DNA of 64,000 bases, taken from Bacteroidales bacterium (GTDB lineage: Bacteria > Bacteroidota > Bacteroidia > Bacteroidales > UBA932). Shown piece by piece: positions 16,679-27,300 of the stretch. The notes under the pieces were generated by a model, which ran no database searches, was not told where the DNA came from, and saw only the letters and a list, made by a program, of their open reading frames with translations. The position numbers and the translations under genes were made by a program. The stretch covers positions 1 to 64,000 of the forward strand of contig JAFWOY010000001.1 in the NCBI GenBank assembly GCA_017509755.1, given 5' to 3'. Each line of letters begins with the position of its first letter. Position 1 is the first letter of the stretch.

Positions 16679-19600
16679 CTATTTGTTCACGGTGCGAAGC
16701 ATTTCCTGCACGGCCGCTTCCAGCTGCTTGTCCTCGCCGCGTAGCGAAGAGGCAGGATCGTTGGCCACGCGGATATCGGGCTCGATCTGGTGGTTCTCCA
16801 TATAATGGTCACCCTGCACCCAGCCGCCTACCTGCGGAATGCCGAAGACAATGGAAGGATGGATCTGGGTCTCCCACCACACGGCGGTCATGGTGCCCGG
16901 CACCGGCATGCCGATGAGTTTGCCGAGACCGAGGGTCTTGTAGGCATACGGGAAACCGGATGCATCCGAATAGCAGTCCTCGCCCATCAGCACGCAGGAC
17001 GGTTTGTTCCACTTGCTGTAGGGCTCCGTACCGATGTACTGGCCGCGCGGACGCCATTCCGCATAAGCCTTGCCGCCCAGCAGCGTGACCAGGTCGTCGT
17101 GGAGCCAACCGCCGCCGTTGTGGCGGATATCCACGATCAGCGCGTCGCAGGTGCGGTATTTACCCAGTGCCTTGGAATAGACCTCGCGGAACGAAGGCGA
17201 ATCCATTCCCTCCACATGCACATAGCCGATCCGGCCGCCGGAGAGACGCTCCACCATCGCTTCGCGCTGGCGGACCCAGCGCTGGTAAAGGAGCCTCGAC
17301 TCGTTGGCCACCGGCTTGACAATCAGATCTTCATCCTTGCCGCCTTTGCGGACCGTCACGACAATCTTCTTGCCGGCCTTGCCAGACAGAAGCGGGAACC
17401 AGTTCGCATCGGCCTTGATGGGCTGGCCGTCGATGGCCACAATCAGGTCACCAGCCTTGATCTGGCTGTCGGCCAGATTCAGCACGCCACCCGGCAGGAC
17501 TTCGGCAATCCGCAGGCCGTCACCGGCATAGCCATAGTCATAGAGAACGCCCAACCGGCCGAGCGTCTCACCGCCCTGCGGCCGGTAACGGGCTCCTGTG
17601 TGCGAGCCGTTGAGCTCACCCAGCATTTCGGAAAGCATCTCCTGAAAATCGAAATAGTTGTCGATGTAGGGCAGGAACTGCGCGTAATTGTCGCGATAGT
17701 AGTCCCAGTCGATGCCGTGCAGGTTCGGGTCATAGAATTTCTCCTTCACCTGCTTCCAGATGTGGTAGAACATGTATTCGCGCTCAGCCTTGGGCTTGAA
17801 CTCGAAATCGCCCGAGAAGCTGATCTGCTTGGTCTGTCCGCTGGCCAGGGCCACTTTCGTGATGCCACGGCCCGAGAAGACATAGATGTCAGCCCCATCG
17901 GCGGAGGGCGTGATGCGGCCCGTGACACCGCGGGCAAGCACTTTCACACTGCCTTCCCGCAGGTCTTTCACACAAAGGCCCATGCCGCTTTCAAGCGGGG
18001 AAACGTAATAGAGTTTGTGGCCATCCTTCGAGAGGATGTGGTCGCCGTAAGCCGCACTGGCGTTCGTCAGCCGCTGCACACGGTATTCGCGGTCCTCGAG
18101 CATGAGTTCCAGCTTCTTGGGTTTCTCCTGGGCCAGGGAGTCTTTCTTCTCTTCCTTGGCCAGTTGTTTCTCGCTCTTCCCGCTGAGGAGTTTTTCGACC
18201 TCTTCGTCTTCCTTGTCCTGGTTGAAGGCCGTCATTGCCTTGCCGTCGAAGAACATGATATATACGTCATCGTGCGCACCCCAGCTGCCGTGGCTGCGAT
18301 AGCCGTTCTTGTCGGACGACCAGGTCATCGCTTTGCCGCCGAGGGCCCAGCGGAATCCGCCGTCGGAATAACCGCTCTGGGTCAGGTCGGTCACCTTGCC
18401 GGTGCTCACTTCGACGAGGGCGATGTCCACGTTGTTCCAACCGCCGTTGGCCATGTCGGTCGCCAGCAGGTATTCGCTGTCAGGGCTCCAGGAGAAACTC
18501 TGGTCACCATCGCTATACGAATAGTTGACGTCTTTGAGCAGAGACTTGACTTTGCCGCCTTTGGTGGGCTTGACCACCAGTTCGGCGCGGTCGCGCAGAT
18601 AAGCCACCCATTTGCCGTCAGGGGACACTTCCGGCTGGAAACTGGTCTCTCCGGGTTCGGAGAAGAGTTCCTCTTTCGTCTTGACAGCATAGGTGAACAG
18701 TTTGTCGTTTTTCTCGGTCAGCACAGTACGCCAGATACCCCAGCAACCACCCCGTTCCGCCGCATAGTAGAGTTCGCGGCCGTCCTTCGAGAAACTCACG
18801 CCGCGCTCCTGCTCCGGTGTGTTGGTGATGCGCCGGGTGGTATTGTATTCCGTCGAAGTCACGAACACGTCACCACGGATTACCACGGCAATCTCCTTGC
18901 CGTCGGGAGAGACGGCCATGGACGTGGCACCATTGGTGAAATTCATCTTCACCATGTCACGCTCATTCTCGTCACGGATCACCGTGATATCGAGTTTGCG
19001 GGGCTGGCCACCCTCCTTGAGTACATAGAGGTCGCCGTTCTGGGAATAAGCCAGCGTCCCGTCTTTTGCCACGGAGACGTAACGCACCGGGTCCTTCTCA
19101 TAGCGGGTCAACTGCGTGTTCTTCGCCGGATTGCTGACGCTGCTCTTGAACAGGTTGATAGTCTTGCCGTTCTGTTCGCTCAAATAATAGAACGTATCGC
19201 CGTCGGCCGCCCAGACAGGCTGGCGGTCTTCCCCGTTGAACTTCGAAAGCTGCGTGAACACACCGTCTTTGCAGAGCCAGATGTCGCGGGTGACGGCAGA
19301 GGTATGGTGCTTGCGGAGCGGATCCTCATAGCCCTTGTAATCTTCATAAAGGATGGCACCGTCGGGACGGACACTCATCTCCGACATGGTAACGGATGTC
19401 AGCAGCATCGGACGGCCGCCGCCGTCGTTCACTGCCCACACCTGCGGATCACCGGGATATCCATCGAAATGGACATCCGGCTGCAAATTGGCCGTAAAGG
19501 CGATGCGGCCGTCGGGAAGCACGGCCTTCGGCGTCTCATTGCCCGGATAGTTGGTAATGCGTTTCGGGGTGCCGCCTTCTACGGGCACACAGAATATATC

Positions 19601-19867
19601 CTTGCTGCCTTCCCGATAGGAGCTGAAATAGAGGTATTTGCCATCCGGCGTCCAGACGGGGTCGGAATCGTAGGCCGGATTGGTCGTCAGCGGCCGGGCC
19701 GTTCCGCCCTGGATACCGACAACGTAAATGTCACCCTTGTAGGAAAAGGCGATCTGCGTTCCGTCAGGAGACAAGGCGTTCTTGCGAAGCCATTTGGGTG
19801 ACTCCTGCGCCGTCGCGCTCACCAGCCCGGACACGGCCAGCAGCACGAGAATCAAAGTTTTTTTCAT
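16679..19867 (-). CDS. Tricorn-like S41 protease with beta-propeller domains
   Basis: The 1062-residue protein has a signal peptide (MKKTLILVLLAVSGL to SATAQ), so it is exported. Residues about 30-640 contain PD40/WD40-like propeller repeats (SPDGTQIAFSYKGDIY, TPDGKYLYFSS, SPDGKWVAY). A PDZ-like domain follows (about 790-850), then an S41 catalytic domain. The tricorn His lies in LNGSHTGAR (about 755) and the probable nucleophile Ser in YSDASGF (about 967), so the enzyme looks active. Tricorn-family proteases degrade peptides to short fragments. A charged low-complexity segment (VEKLLSGKSEKQLAKEEKK) lies near residue 560. Confidence 0.92.
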   Translation of the reverse strand: MKKTLILVLLAVSGLVSATAQESPKWLRKNALSPDGTQIAFSYKGDIYVVGIQGGTARPLTTNPAYDSDPVWTPDGKYLYFSSYREGSKDIFCVPVEGGTPKRITNYPGNETPKAVLPDGRIAFTANLQPDVHFDGYPGDPQVWAVNDGGGRPMLLTSVTMSEMSVRPDGAILYEDYKGYEDPLRKHHTSAVTRDIWLCKDGVFTQLSKFNGEDRQPVWAADGDTFYYLSEQNGKTINLFKSSVSNPAKNTQLTRYEKDPVRYVSVAKDGTLAYSQNGDLYVLKEGGQPRKLDITVIRDENERDMVKMNFTNGATSMAVSPDGKEIAVVIRGDVFVTSTEYNTTRRITNTPEQERGVSFSKDGRELYYAAERGGCWGIWRTVLTEKNDKLFTYAVKTKEELFSEPGETSFQPEVSPDGKWVAYLRDRAELVVKPTKGGKVKSLLKDVNYSYSDGDQSFSWSPDSEYLLATDMANGGWNNVDIALVEVSTGKVTDLTQSGYSDGGFRWALGGKAMTWSSDKNGYRSHGSWGAHDDVYIMFFDGKAMTAFNQDKEDEEVEKLLSGKSEKQLAKEEKKDSLAQEKPKKLELMLEDREYRVQRLTNASAAYGDHILSKDGHKLYYVSPLESGMGLCVKDLREGSVKVLARGVTGRITPSADGADIYVFSGRGITKVALASGQTKQISFSGDFEFKPKAEREYMFYHIWKQVKEKFYDPNLHGIDWDYYRDNYAQFLPYIDNYFDFQEMLSEMLGELNGSHTGARYRPQGGETLGRLGVLYDYGYAGDGLRIAEVLPGGVLNLADSQIKAGDLIVAIDGQPIKADANWFPLLSGKAGKKIVVTVRKGGKDEDLIVKPVANESRLLYQRWVRQREAMVERLSGGRIGYVHVEGMDSPSFREVYSKALGKYRTCDALIVDIRHNGGGWLHDDLVTLLGGKAYAEWRPRGQYIGTEPYSKWNKPSCVLMGEDCYSDASGFPYAYKTLGLGKLIGMPVPGTMTAVWWETQIHPSIVFGIPQVGGWVQGDHYMENHQIEPDIRVANDPASSLRGEDKQLEAAVQEMLRTVNK

Positions 19868-19918
19868 GTATAAATAGTTTTAATCATTACTTACCGTCAA
19901 ACCGGCAACGACCGGACA

Positions 19919-20944
19919 TCACAACCATTTGCGGAGCTCTTCGATATGCTCCGGCGGCGTGGCCCAGCTGGTCGCGAAACGAACGGCCGTATGGTCCGCA
20001 TCGACCCGGTCCCACATGTCAAAGGCCACATGTTTGGCCAGTTCTTCCAACTGCTTGTTCTCCAAAACCACGAATTGCTGGTTGGTCGGCGAATCAAGGA
20101 AGAAGCGGCATCCTTTCTCGCGAAGCATTTCCTTGAGCAGCATCGCCATGTCGATGGCGTGGCGGCTGATATGGAAATAGAGATTGCCCGTGAAAAGCGT
20201 ATCGAACTGGATACCCAGCAGCCGGCCTTTGGCCATCATGGCACCGTGTTGTTTGGTGATGGTATAGAAATGCTTCGGCGCGTTGCCATGGGGGAAAACA
20301 ACGGCTTCCCCGCAGAAGCAGCCCACCTTGGTCCCACCGATATAGAACACGTCGCTCAAACGGGCGATGTCCGAAAGGGCTACATCGCAAGCCGGACTTG
20401 TCAGGCCGTAACCCAGCCGGGCTCCGTCGATCATCAACGGGAGGGAGAACGCATCGCAGATGGATCGGATCTCTTCCAGTTCCCGACGGGTATAGAGCGT
20501 TCCGTATTCCGACGGGAATGAAATATAGACCATCCCCGGAAAGACCATGTGCTCATAGTTCGGGTCGGTCGTGGCGGCTGTCAGATAATCCCGCAGTTCG
20601 CCGGGATCCAGTTTGCCCTGGTGACCGGGTATGGTAAGTACCTTGTGGCCAGTGTATTCCACGGCGCCCGCCTCATGGACGCCGATATGGCCTGTTTCGG
20701 CCGAGACAACCCCTTCATAATCACGGAGCATGGCGGCTATGATCGTCGAGTTGGTCTGAGTTCCGCCCACGAGGAAAAAAACTTCCGCTTCAGGCGCGTC
20801 ACAGGCCGCACGGATCTTCTCTTTGGCACTTTCGCAATAGTGGTCCACCCCATAGCCGGGCAGTTGTTCAAGATTGGTAGCACCCAGGCGCTCCAGGATC
20901 TTCGGGTGCGCCCCTTCCGAATAGTCACAGGTAAAGGAAATCAT
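19919..20944 (-). CDS. Low-specificity threonine aldolase-like PLP enzyme
   Basis: The 341 residues match the beta-eliminating lyase/threonine aldolase family: N-terminal FTCDYSEGAHPKI, VGGTQTNS, an HIGVHEAGA segment near the cofactor, MIDGARLGYG with the PLP-binding Asp, and YIGGTKVG with the Schiff-base Lys (about 204). Such enzymes split threonine or allo-threonine into glycine and acetaldehyde. It has no signal peptide and its own upstream -7 box. The tricorn-like gene follows after 51 bases on the same strand. Confidence 0.92.
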   Translation of the reverse strand: MISFTCDYSEGAHPKILERLGATNLEQLPGYGVDHYCESAKEKIRAACDAPEAEVFFLVGGTQTNSTIIAAMLRDYEGVVSAETGHIGVHEAGAVEYTGHKVLTIPGHQGKLDPGELRDYLTAATTDPNYEHMVFPGMVYISFPSEYGTLYTRRELEEIRSICDAFSLPLMIDGARLGYGLTSPACDVALSDIARLSDVFYIGGTKVGCFCGEAVVFPHGNAPKHFYTITKQHGAMMAKGRLLGIQFDTLFTGNLYFHISRHAIDMAMLLKEMLREKGCRFFLDSPTNQQFVVLENKQLEELAKHVAFDMWDRVDADHTAVRFATSWATPPEHIEELRKWL

Positions 20945-20953
20945 ATGCGTAAT

Positions 20954-21091
20954 CTATCTAGCATCACAAACATACAAAAGATATCGAGACACAGTACAGG
21001 GACTGTCCTGTTTTACTCGGAAAGTTTTATGCGAACTGCAGGCCGATAAAATCATCAGGACCGACAGCAGAAACAGGAACGGACGTTTCAT
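20954..21091 (-). CDS. Possible 45-residue mini-lipoprotein or gene remnant
   Basis: A short minus-strand frame begins MKRPFLFLLSVLMILSACSS, a well-formed lipoprotein signal with lipobox LSAC and Cys18. The mature part would be only 28 residues and has no recognisable domain. It fills the space between the barrel protein gene and the aldolase gene. The aldolase -7 box lies within it, so it may be the 5' remnant of a longer lipoprotein gene whose 3' part was replaced. Treat it as tentative. Confidence 0.35.
   Translation of the reverse strand: MKRPFLFLLSVLMILSACSSHKTFRVKQDSPCTVSRYLLYVCDAR
20967..20974 (-). promoter_or_regulatory. Promoter -7 box for the aldolase gene
   Basis: TATGTTTG on the minus strand matches TAnnTTTG and ends 22 bases before the ATG at 20944. 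It lies inside a possible mini-lipoprotein frame. Confidence 0.45.
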
Positions 21092-21111
21092 AGATTGCTG
21101 ATAAAAAAGGG

Positions 21112-22731
21112 CTATAGAATGTATTTCAAGCCGGCGAGGAAGGAAGTGGAAACGCCGGGCGTATAGCGGGCATAGGCCGTAAGCTGGAGGACATGGTCAC
21201 GGCCGCCAAGGCTCAGGCCCAAATCCTGGGTCAGACGCGCCTCAAGGCTGTGTTCCAGTGAGACGGAAGCGGGTGATAAGTCGTCTGTCCAGTTGCATCC
21301 CGTATAGAAAAGGGCGGCCGTCGTGGCGAAACGGGTGAGATATTCAGCCCGATAGGAGAAGCCGCCGAGGATGCGGTCCTGCACCTGACCGTCGCTTCGC
21401 GTATAGGAGGCAACAGCCCAGAAACGATGGGACAACGGCCGTTCCAGGCGCGCTGTCAGTGCGTAACGACTGTCGAGGATATTGCGGGAAGATATGTAGA
21501 ACGGCCGTTTCCAGGATTGTCCGTAAATGCCTTCCAAGGTCAAATAGAATTGTCCGGGCAGCCGTGTATCGATGGCGGCGAGGTTTTTCCAAACCGTTCC
21601 TTCGCCATGGACGCCATAAACGGCGGTTCCGGCGCGAAGGATCAAAGCGCCATTTCCCATCACATCGTAATTCAGGCTCACACGGGGAGAGAAAGCGAAG
21701 GGGAAGCTGAAGCGGACCCCGGCGAGCAGCGTCATCCGCTGGCCCAGCCGGATGGCATCCTGCAGATAGAAATCGAAACGCGTCGCGGCGGAATCGAGCA
21801 ACAGCTGGTTGGTGTGGGCCACCTGTACGCCCAGCAACAGGCGCTGGCTGCCGGCAGCCACCGTAAAGTCATCTGCTATGAGTAGCTGGCGGGATGTCGC
21901 TGTACTGTACCATCCGGCCTGCGCCCGGTTGGACGCGGCCCCATCTCGCAATTGGGTCGTGAAACCCGCAGCGGCCCATGCATCGGTGCCATCCAGCCGG
22001 CCACCGCTCACATCCAGTCGGTTGGTGCTGCCCAAACGGGCGTCGAAACGGCCGGCGCCATTGAATCCGGTCAAGCCGTCATATTGGAGGCCGGCGAACA
22101 ATTGATAGTCATCGCCGGAGAGAGGGGTTGCCAAGGTTAGGCCGAGATGCCCGGTCGAGCCGGAGCTGGCAGGAAAGCCATAATACCCATAGGCGGAGCC
22201 GTGAAAACGGTTGGTGCCCGTCGGGGTCATGCGCAAACGGCTGACACCCGACAGGGTAGCTTCTTGCCGGACATCGAACGGTACCGGTGTATAGATAGCC
22301 TGGCCCACCAAGTCGAAACCCAGTGGCGAAACCGGTACAGTTCCGCCTTCAAGCCCAGGACCCATCCGGAGGGACGTGGCGGCCTCATCACTGCGGACTA
22401 CGGTCTTTCCTGCCTCCAGGTCGGCATCCACCACGACATTCTGTCCGGTAAATGTATAAAGATTGCGGACTGTCAGGGGCTTATAATTGAAATAATGGAT
22501 CCGGACCGTATAGGGACCGCCCGGCAGGACATCGAGCAGCTGATACCAGCCATGGCGATCGGTGGTCGCGTAGTACTGGGTATTGGACGGTTGATGGATA
22601 GCCACTACGGTCACGCCTTCGATGGGCCCGTCTTCGTCCACAATCCGGCCTGCAATCGAAGCCGTCGTCACCTGCGCCGCCGCCGGCAGCGCAAACAACA
22701 GAACTGCCAGAAAGAATAATCTTTTCATCAT
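21112..22731 (-). CDS. Small Oar-like outer-membrane protein with carboxypeptidase-regulatory domain
   Basis: From ATG 22731 (or 22728) the protein has 539 residues. It has a signal peptide (to PAAAQ), a carboxypeptidase-regulatory-like domain (about 22-110; TASIAGRIVDEDGPIEGV) and then a beta-barrel-like remainder. Its N-terminus is similar to that of the large TonB receptor upstream (TTANLAGQIVDEGGEPLIGA), and both continue with GGPY patterns, so they are related. At half the length of a TonB receptor it may be a reduced relative lacking a full plug. A terminator separates it from the upstream genes and it has its own leaderless-type promoter. Confidence 0.82.
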   Translation of the reverse strand: MMKRLFFLAVLLFALPAAAQVTTASIAGRIVDEDGPIEGVTVVAIHQPSNTQYYATTDRHGWYQLLDVLPGGPYTVRIHYFNYKPLTVRNLYTFTGQNVVVDADLEAGKTVVRSDEAATSLRMGPGLEGGTVPVSPLGFDLVGQAIYTPVPFDVRQEATLSGVSRLRMTPTGTNRFHGSAYGYYGFPASSGSTGHLGLTLATPLSGDDYQLFAGLQYDGLTGFNGAGRFDARLGSTNRLDVSGGRLDGTDAWAAAGFTTQLRDGAASNRAQAGWYSTATSRQLLIADDFTVAAGSQRLLLGVQVAHTNQLLLDSAATRFDFYLQDAIRLGQRMTLLAGVRFSFPFAFSPRVSLNYDVMGNGALILRAGTAVYGVHGEGTVWKNLAAIDTRLPGQFYLTLEGIYGQSWKRPFYISSRNILDSRYALTARLERPLSHRFWAVASYTRSDGQVQDRILGGFSYRAEYLTRFATTAALFYTGCNWTDDLSPASVSLEHSLEARLTQDLGLSLGGRDHVLQLTAYARYTPGVSTSFLAGLKYIL

Positions 22732-22735
22732 TCTA

Positions 22736-22743
22736 CAAAGATA
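22736..22743 (-). promoter_or_regulatory. Leaderless-type promoter for the Oar-like gene
   Basis: TATCTTTG on the minus strand is followed by TAGA and then the ATG at 22731. Only four bases separate box and start, so transcription should begin at or next to the start codon. Confidence 0.6.
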
Positions 22744-22775
22744 ACACTTTTTTCGCTGCCGATTCAGGCGATACA

Positions 22776-22806
22776 AAAAGGACGACCCGTCAGGGATCGT
22801 CCTTTT
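22776..22806 (-). terminator. Terminator of the nuclease-receptor-OB operon
   Basis: AAAAGGACGA (22776-22785) pairs with TCGTCCTTTT (22797-22806) across an 11-base loop, giving a stem ending in a T-run on the minus strand just beyond the OB-fold lipoprotein gene. Confidence 0.75.
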
Positions 22807-22840
22807 CAAGAGCCCGGTCAAGCCGGGCATGACACTTGGC

Positions 22841-24337
22841 TTAGTTCGCCGGCGTGTGGCTGAAATAGACACCGTTGCTGATCTGGGGCTCGCCATTGTG
22901 GCTGCCCTTCGCACCGATGATGGTCAGCAGGTCGCCCACCTTGAGGCCGTACTTGGCGACGGCGTCCTTGCGGTTGTTGCCCGTAGCACCCCAGCCCGGA
23001 TAGCAGCCGTAGGAATACAGGCGGTTACCGTCGGCGTCCTTGATATAGACATTGCCATAAGAAGCATTGGCAATCTCGTCCAGCGTACCGGACACCATGT
23101 AATAGACGTTCGGATTGTCTTCCTTGGCGAGGAACTCGGCGATGGTCACCTCCGTAACACTGATATGGCTTTCATACTGGCCGCTACCAAGCTGGGCGCT
23201 GCCATTGTGCTCGGCCCGCTTGCCGACGAGCGTCACCACGTCACCGACCTTCAGGCCGAGGTTCGCGAAGTCGCCCTTCTTACCGATGCCATAGACATAG
23301 GTCTCACCCGACCAGTCACGGATATAGACATTGCCATAACTGGTGTTGGCCACGCTGGTGATGATACCGGTAAGCCGGTACTGCGTATCCCCGACTGCAG
23401 CAGCCAGGAAGTCAGCGATGGAGCACTCGATGATGGCACCCTTCTGGGAAATGGCCTGCTCGGCCGTATATTCCTTCTTGCCGTCCGTCGTCTTGAAGAC
23501 AATCGTGGTAGAACGGTCGCCACCCGCGTTGGCCGCAGCGTGGAACGTGACGGTATTGCCGGAAATCGCAGCAATGGAGAGCCAATCCTTGGCATTGGCA
23601 GGAACCTCCACATAGATGCCCGTGCCTTTGTTGGAAAGTTTCACCTTGAAATCGCCGCCTTCAATCGGAAGGACTGCATCCTCCGGATCGATTTCCGCAA
23701 CCTTGATGAGAGACTTGTTGACGCTGACGAACGTGGCGTCCACCAACTCGACAGTACCGTTGTACACGGTCTTCGGGCCCTGGACGGTCACCTCGTCACC
23801 CACTTCGATGTTGAAGCTCGACCAGGAATAGTTGCCGGCCGCGTTGACCGTACCGTAAATGTAGATCTCACCCGTACCGTCGTCGAGATACCAGTTTCCG
23901 TAGCTCGTGTTGGCAATCCGCGTGCAGATACCCGTCACGAGATAGGTCTTGGACTCAGGACCGGCGATCACTTCGGCGCAGGTCGCCTTGGAAACCGTGG
24001 CGAGGCCCTGGATCACATTGATGTTCTGTGTCTTTCCACCGCAGGTAAGCACGACTTCGGCCGTACGGCCGTCCAGCGTGGAAGCAGCGGAGAAATTGAT
24101 GGTGGACTGACCGGCGGAACCGGAAGCCGGGCTGATGGTCAGCCAGGAAGGAGCACCGGTGATGGACCAGCTGTCGGTGGCATCGATCTGTACGGGCGTG
24201 GAGCCTCCGTTCATCGTGATGGCCACATAAGTCGTGGACAGCGAGACCTCGCTCAGGTAGTGGTCTTCCTCAACCGCGCAACCCACGGTAATGGCAAGCA
24301 CGGCAAAAAGAGCAGCGATGATATTCTTGATTTTCAT
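22841..24337 (-). CDS. Surface lipoprotein with BACON and OB-fold-like repeats
   Basis: The 498-residue protein has a lipoprotein signal (lipobox ITVGC, Cys20). Domain order is BACON (about 28-112), OB-like repeat 1 (115-208), BACON-like 2 (212-300), OB-like repeat 2 (305-393) and OB-like repeat 3 (397-492). The OB-like repeats share the signature IANTSYGNWYLDD, VANTSYGNVYIRD or IANASYGNVYIKD, followed by a VGDxVT/LxxxG segment. OB folds commonly bind nucleic acid or oligosaccharide, and BACON domains occur on Bacteroidota surface proteins. It follows the TonB receptor gene by 17 bases, in the position SusD would hold. Confidence 0.82.
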   Translation of the reverse strand: MKIKNIIAALFAVLAITVGCAVEEDHYLSEVSLSTTYVAITMNGGSTPVQIDATDSWSITGAPSWLTISPASGSAGQSTINFSAASTLDGRTAEVVLTCGGKTQNINVIQGLATVSKATCAEVIAGPESKTYLVTGICTRIANTSYGNWYLDDGTGEIYIYGTVNAAGNYSWSSFNIEVGDEVTVQGPKTVYNGTVELVDATFVSVNKSLIKVAEIDPEDAVLPIEGGDFKVKLSNKGTGIYVEVPANAKDWLSIAAISGNTVTFHAAANAGGDRSTTIVFKTTDGKKEYTAEQAISQKGAIIECSIADFLAAAVGDTQYRLTGIITSVANTSYGNVYIRDWSGETYVYGIGKKGDFANLGLKVGDVVTLVGKRAEHNGSAQLGSGQYESHISVTEVTIAEFLAKEDNPNVYYMVSGTLDEIANASYGNVYIKDADGNRLYSYGCYPGWGATGNNRKDAVAKYGLKVGDLLTIIGAKGSHNGEPQISNGVYFSHTPAN

Positions 24338-24354
24338 ATCGGATCTTCAATTGA

Positions 24355-27300
24355 TTAGTTAAACAGATACTTGATACCCACGGAAGCGTACCAGCACTGG
24401 CCGAGCGCGTGGTTCGGAACAAAGGTCTCGGTCGTACCGCTGATGGCGGACGGCGTGGAGAACGTAGCGTAACCCTCGGCATCGACACCTTCATACTTGA
24501 GGATGCGGGCGTCAGAACCAATGGCCGGGTTGAGGTACTTGCTCACGCCCCAGCTGGAGTTGAACAGGTTGAGGACATTCTTCAGGTCGAGGCAGAGCTG
24601 CAGGGTGTTGGTGTTCTTGCCGCACTTCACAGTGAAATCGTGCTTGTAGCTGAAGTCCACGCGGTGGACCCACGGGCTGTACACGCTGTAACCTTCGGCA
24701 TACGAGCCCTGGTGCGTGCGCAGGTATTTGTCGTTGTGGACGAAGTCCATGAAACGGGTCTGATCGTCGCTCGAGACGAAACGGAACTGGCGGCCGGAGA
24801 CTTCTTCATCGGTCGGGATGTAGAGGGCGTCATAGTTGTAGCCGTCACCGTTCATGTCGTTGGTGGTCATGTAGCTGTAGTTGTAGCCGCCACGCCAGGC
24901 CTCATAGATGAAGCTGTAGTGGTTGCCGCTCTTGTCGTGGTGCGTCAGGGAGGCGACCACGCGGTCCGGGGTCACATACTGCGAGTTGTGCAGCTTGATG
25001 TAGTTCGGGCCCTCGTTGGTCGGCACATAGGTGAAGGCACTCTCGGCGGCGGAACCCGGCATGCCGGTGATTTCCTTGTTCACGGTGTGCGTGTAGGCGG
25101 CCATCAGGCTCAGGCTCTCGATCGGGCGCATGTTGATCTGTGCGCTGGCGCTCCAGCCATAACCCTGGTTGGTGTTCTCCAGGACGAAGGCCTTGGTCTC
25201 ATACCGGAAATCCGTCGGATAGATCGGGCGGTTGTCAGCGCCGTTGAAACGGGCGAAACCGGCCACGTCGCGCATGCTCCAGTCGGAGATGGCCACGGCG
25301 TTGATGGTCTTGTTGAAGATGCCTTCAGCCGTGAAGGTGAACGGGAAGGACGTCGGGAAGCTGTAGTCGAAGGCCAGCGAGCTCTTCCATACCTGCGGCA
25401 TCTTGAAGCGGGGATCCACGCCGTTGACGGCGGAAGGAACGGTACCGTCTTCAGGGCGCACGGTGCTCGGGAAGCCCATGCCCACGAGTTTGTTGTAGAG
25501 GGCTGCAACATTGGCCTGTCCGTTCTCGGTAACCAGACCGCCGCCGAACTGGGCCAGGATGTCGTTCACGCTCGCATAGCGGCTCTTGACGGCATCGGGC
25601 AGGTTGGCATAGCGGGTGGACGGGCCGATCTGGGCCTGGTACTGCACCATACCGCCGTTGGTCGGCATGTTCGTGAAGAACACGAGCGGAAGACGGCCGG
25701 AGAAGAGGCCCGTACCGCCACGCACCTTGAAGCTCTTGTCACCGAAGACATCCCAGCTGAAGCCCACGCGCGGCGAGAAGGTCACTTTGGAGGTAGGCCA
25801 TCTGCCGGTGTCGATGTGCGTCTCCTCATAGTTGTAAACACGCGGATAGTAGGTCTTGTCGATAATGGCCTTGTTGGTCATCAGGTCACCGTTGTCGAAG
25901 AAAAGACCGTCGATGCGGACACCGTAGGTCAGTTTGAAGCGATCGGTCACGTTCCAGTCGTCCTGGGCGTAGATGCCGGCTTTGTGGAACTGGACACGGG
26001 CAGCAGGATACTGCTCGCCGTCGTATCCGTAGGTAAGGCAGACGACCTGCGGAATGGCGCCGCTGAGGAAATCATCCACACTCTTGTAGCGATAGTAACC
26101 CGTACCGTTGCGCATGTACTGGTTGTCAGCCATCTGGTATTCATAGCTGATACCGGCGGTCACCTTGTGGTTACCTTTGTACCAGGTAATATCGTCCTTG
26201 ACGTTGGCAATGGTGTTATGGACGGCGTTGTTCCAGGTAAACAGTTCATAACCGAGGGCCATGTAGTTGTTGCTCTGGGTGTCGTCGAGGATGTCGATGA
26301 ACGGGAATTCGGAGGAATTCGTGCCACGGACGTCATCGAGTTTGGAGAAAGTGGCCAGGAACTGGTTCGACACATTGTCGGACAGCCGGCTGTTGAGGTC
26401 GAGCGACCAGGTGCTCACGATCTTCTGCATCGAGTACATCGCGTTGGCAAAAGACATCGAATACTGCGACATACGGGCGCCGGACATACGCGGGCCACCG
26501 TCCATGGAACTGCCGTTCGGCGAATTCCACACATTGTTCTTGGTATAGTTGTATCGGAGTGCCAGTTTGTGTTTCTGGCTGATATTCCAGTCGAGACGGG
26601 CGAGAATCTTCATGTTGTTCTCATTGGCCGGGAATTCGGTCCAGGAACCCGTGTCATAGCCGTATTTGCTCTTGACATATTCGGAAACCCGCTGCAGGTC
26701 GCTCAAGCGGGTGCGGGAGACATAGTTGTCCGGATCAGCCACACCATTGTCAGAACCTCTCCAGCGGTTCACGATGGAAGGAACCATGGAATATTCACCG
26801 TTGACGAAGAAGAAGAGTTTGTTCTTCACGATCGGGCCGCCGGCGGTGAAGCCGTAGGTCGTCGAACGGTTCTTGTTGCGGGCGCCGGTGATCTGTTCGC
26901 CGTCAACGGCATCGCCCTGCATGTTCTCGTTCTTATGATAGACATAGGCGCTTCCCCGGAAAGTGTTCGTACCGGACTTGGTGATGGCGTTCACGCCACC
27001 GCCGATGAAGTTGGTCTGGCGGACATCGTAGGGGGAGATCACGACCTGGAGTTCTTCGATGGCGTCGATGGAGATCGGGTTGCCACCGCCCGGCAGGTTG
27101 GAGCTCAGACCGAAGTTGTTGTTGAAGTTGGCACCGTCAACGGTGAAGTTGGCCATACGGCCGTCGGCACCGGCGAAGCTCATGCCATTGCCGCCATACG
27201 GCGAAAGGCGCGTCACATCGGTGATGGCGCGGCTGACACTAGGCAGATTGGTGATCTGCTGGTTGGAGATGTTCGTGGCAGCACCGGTCTTCTCCGTCGA

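Noticed and set aside
16790-19801. About 1000-residue open frame antisense to the tricorn-like protease
   Set aside because: It mirrors a well-supported gene in GC-rich DNA, has no recognisable domain or promoter, and its composition is that of an antisense shadow.
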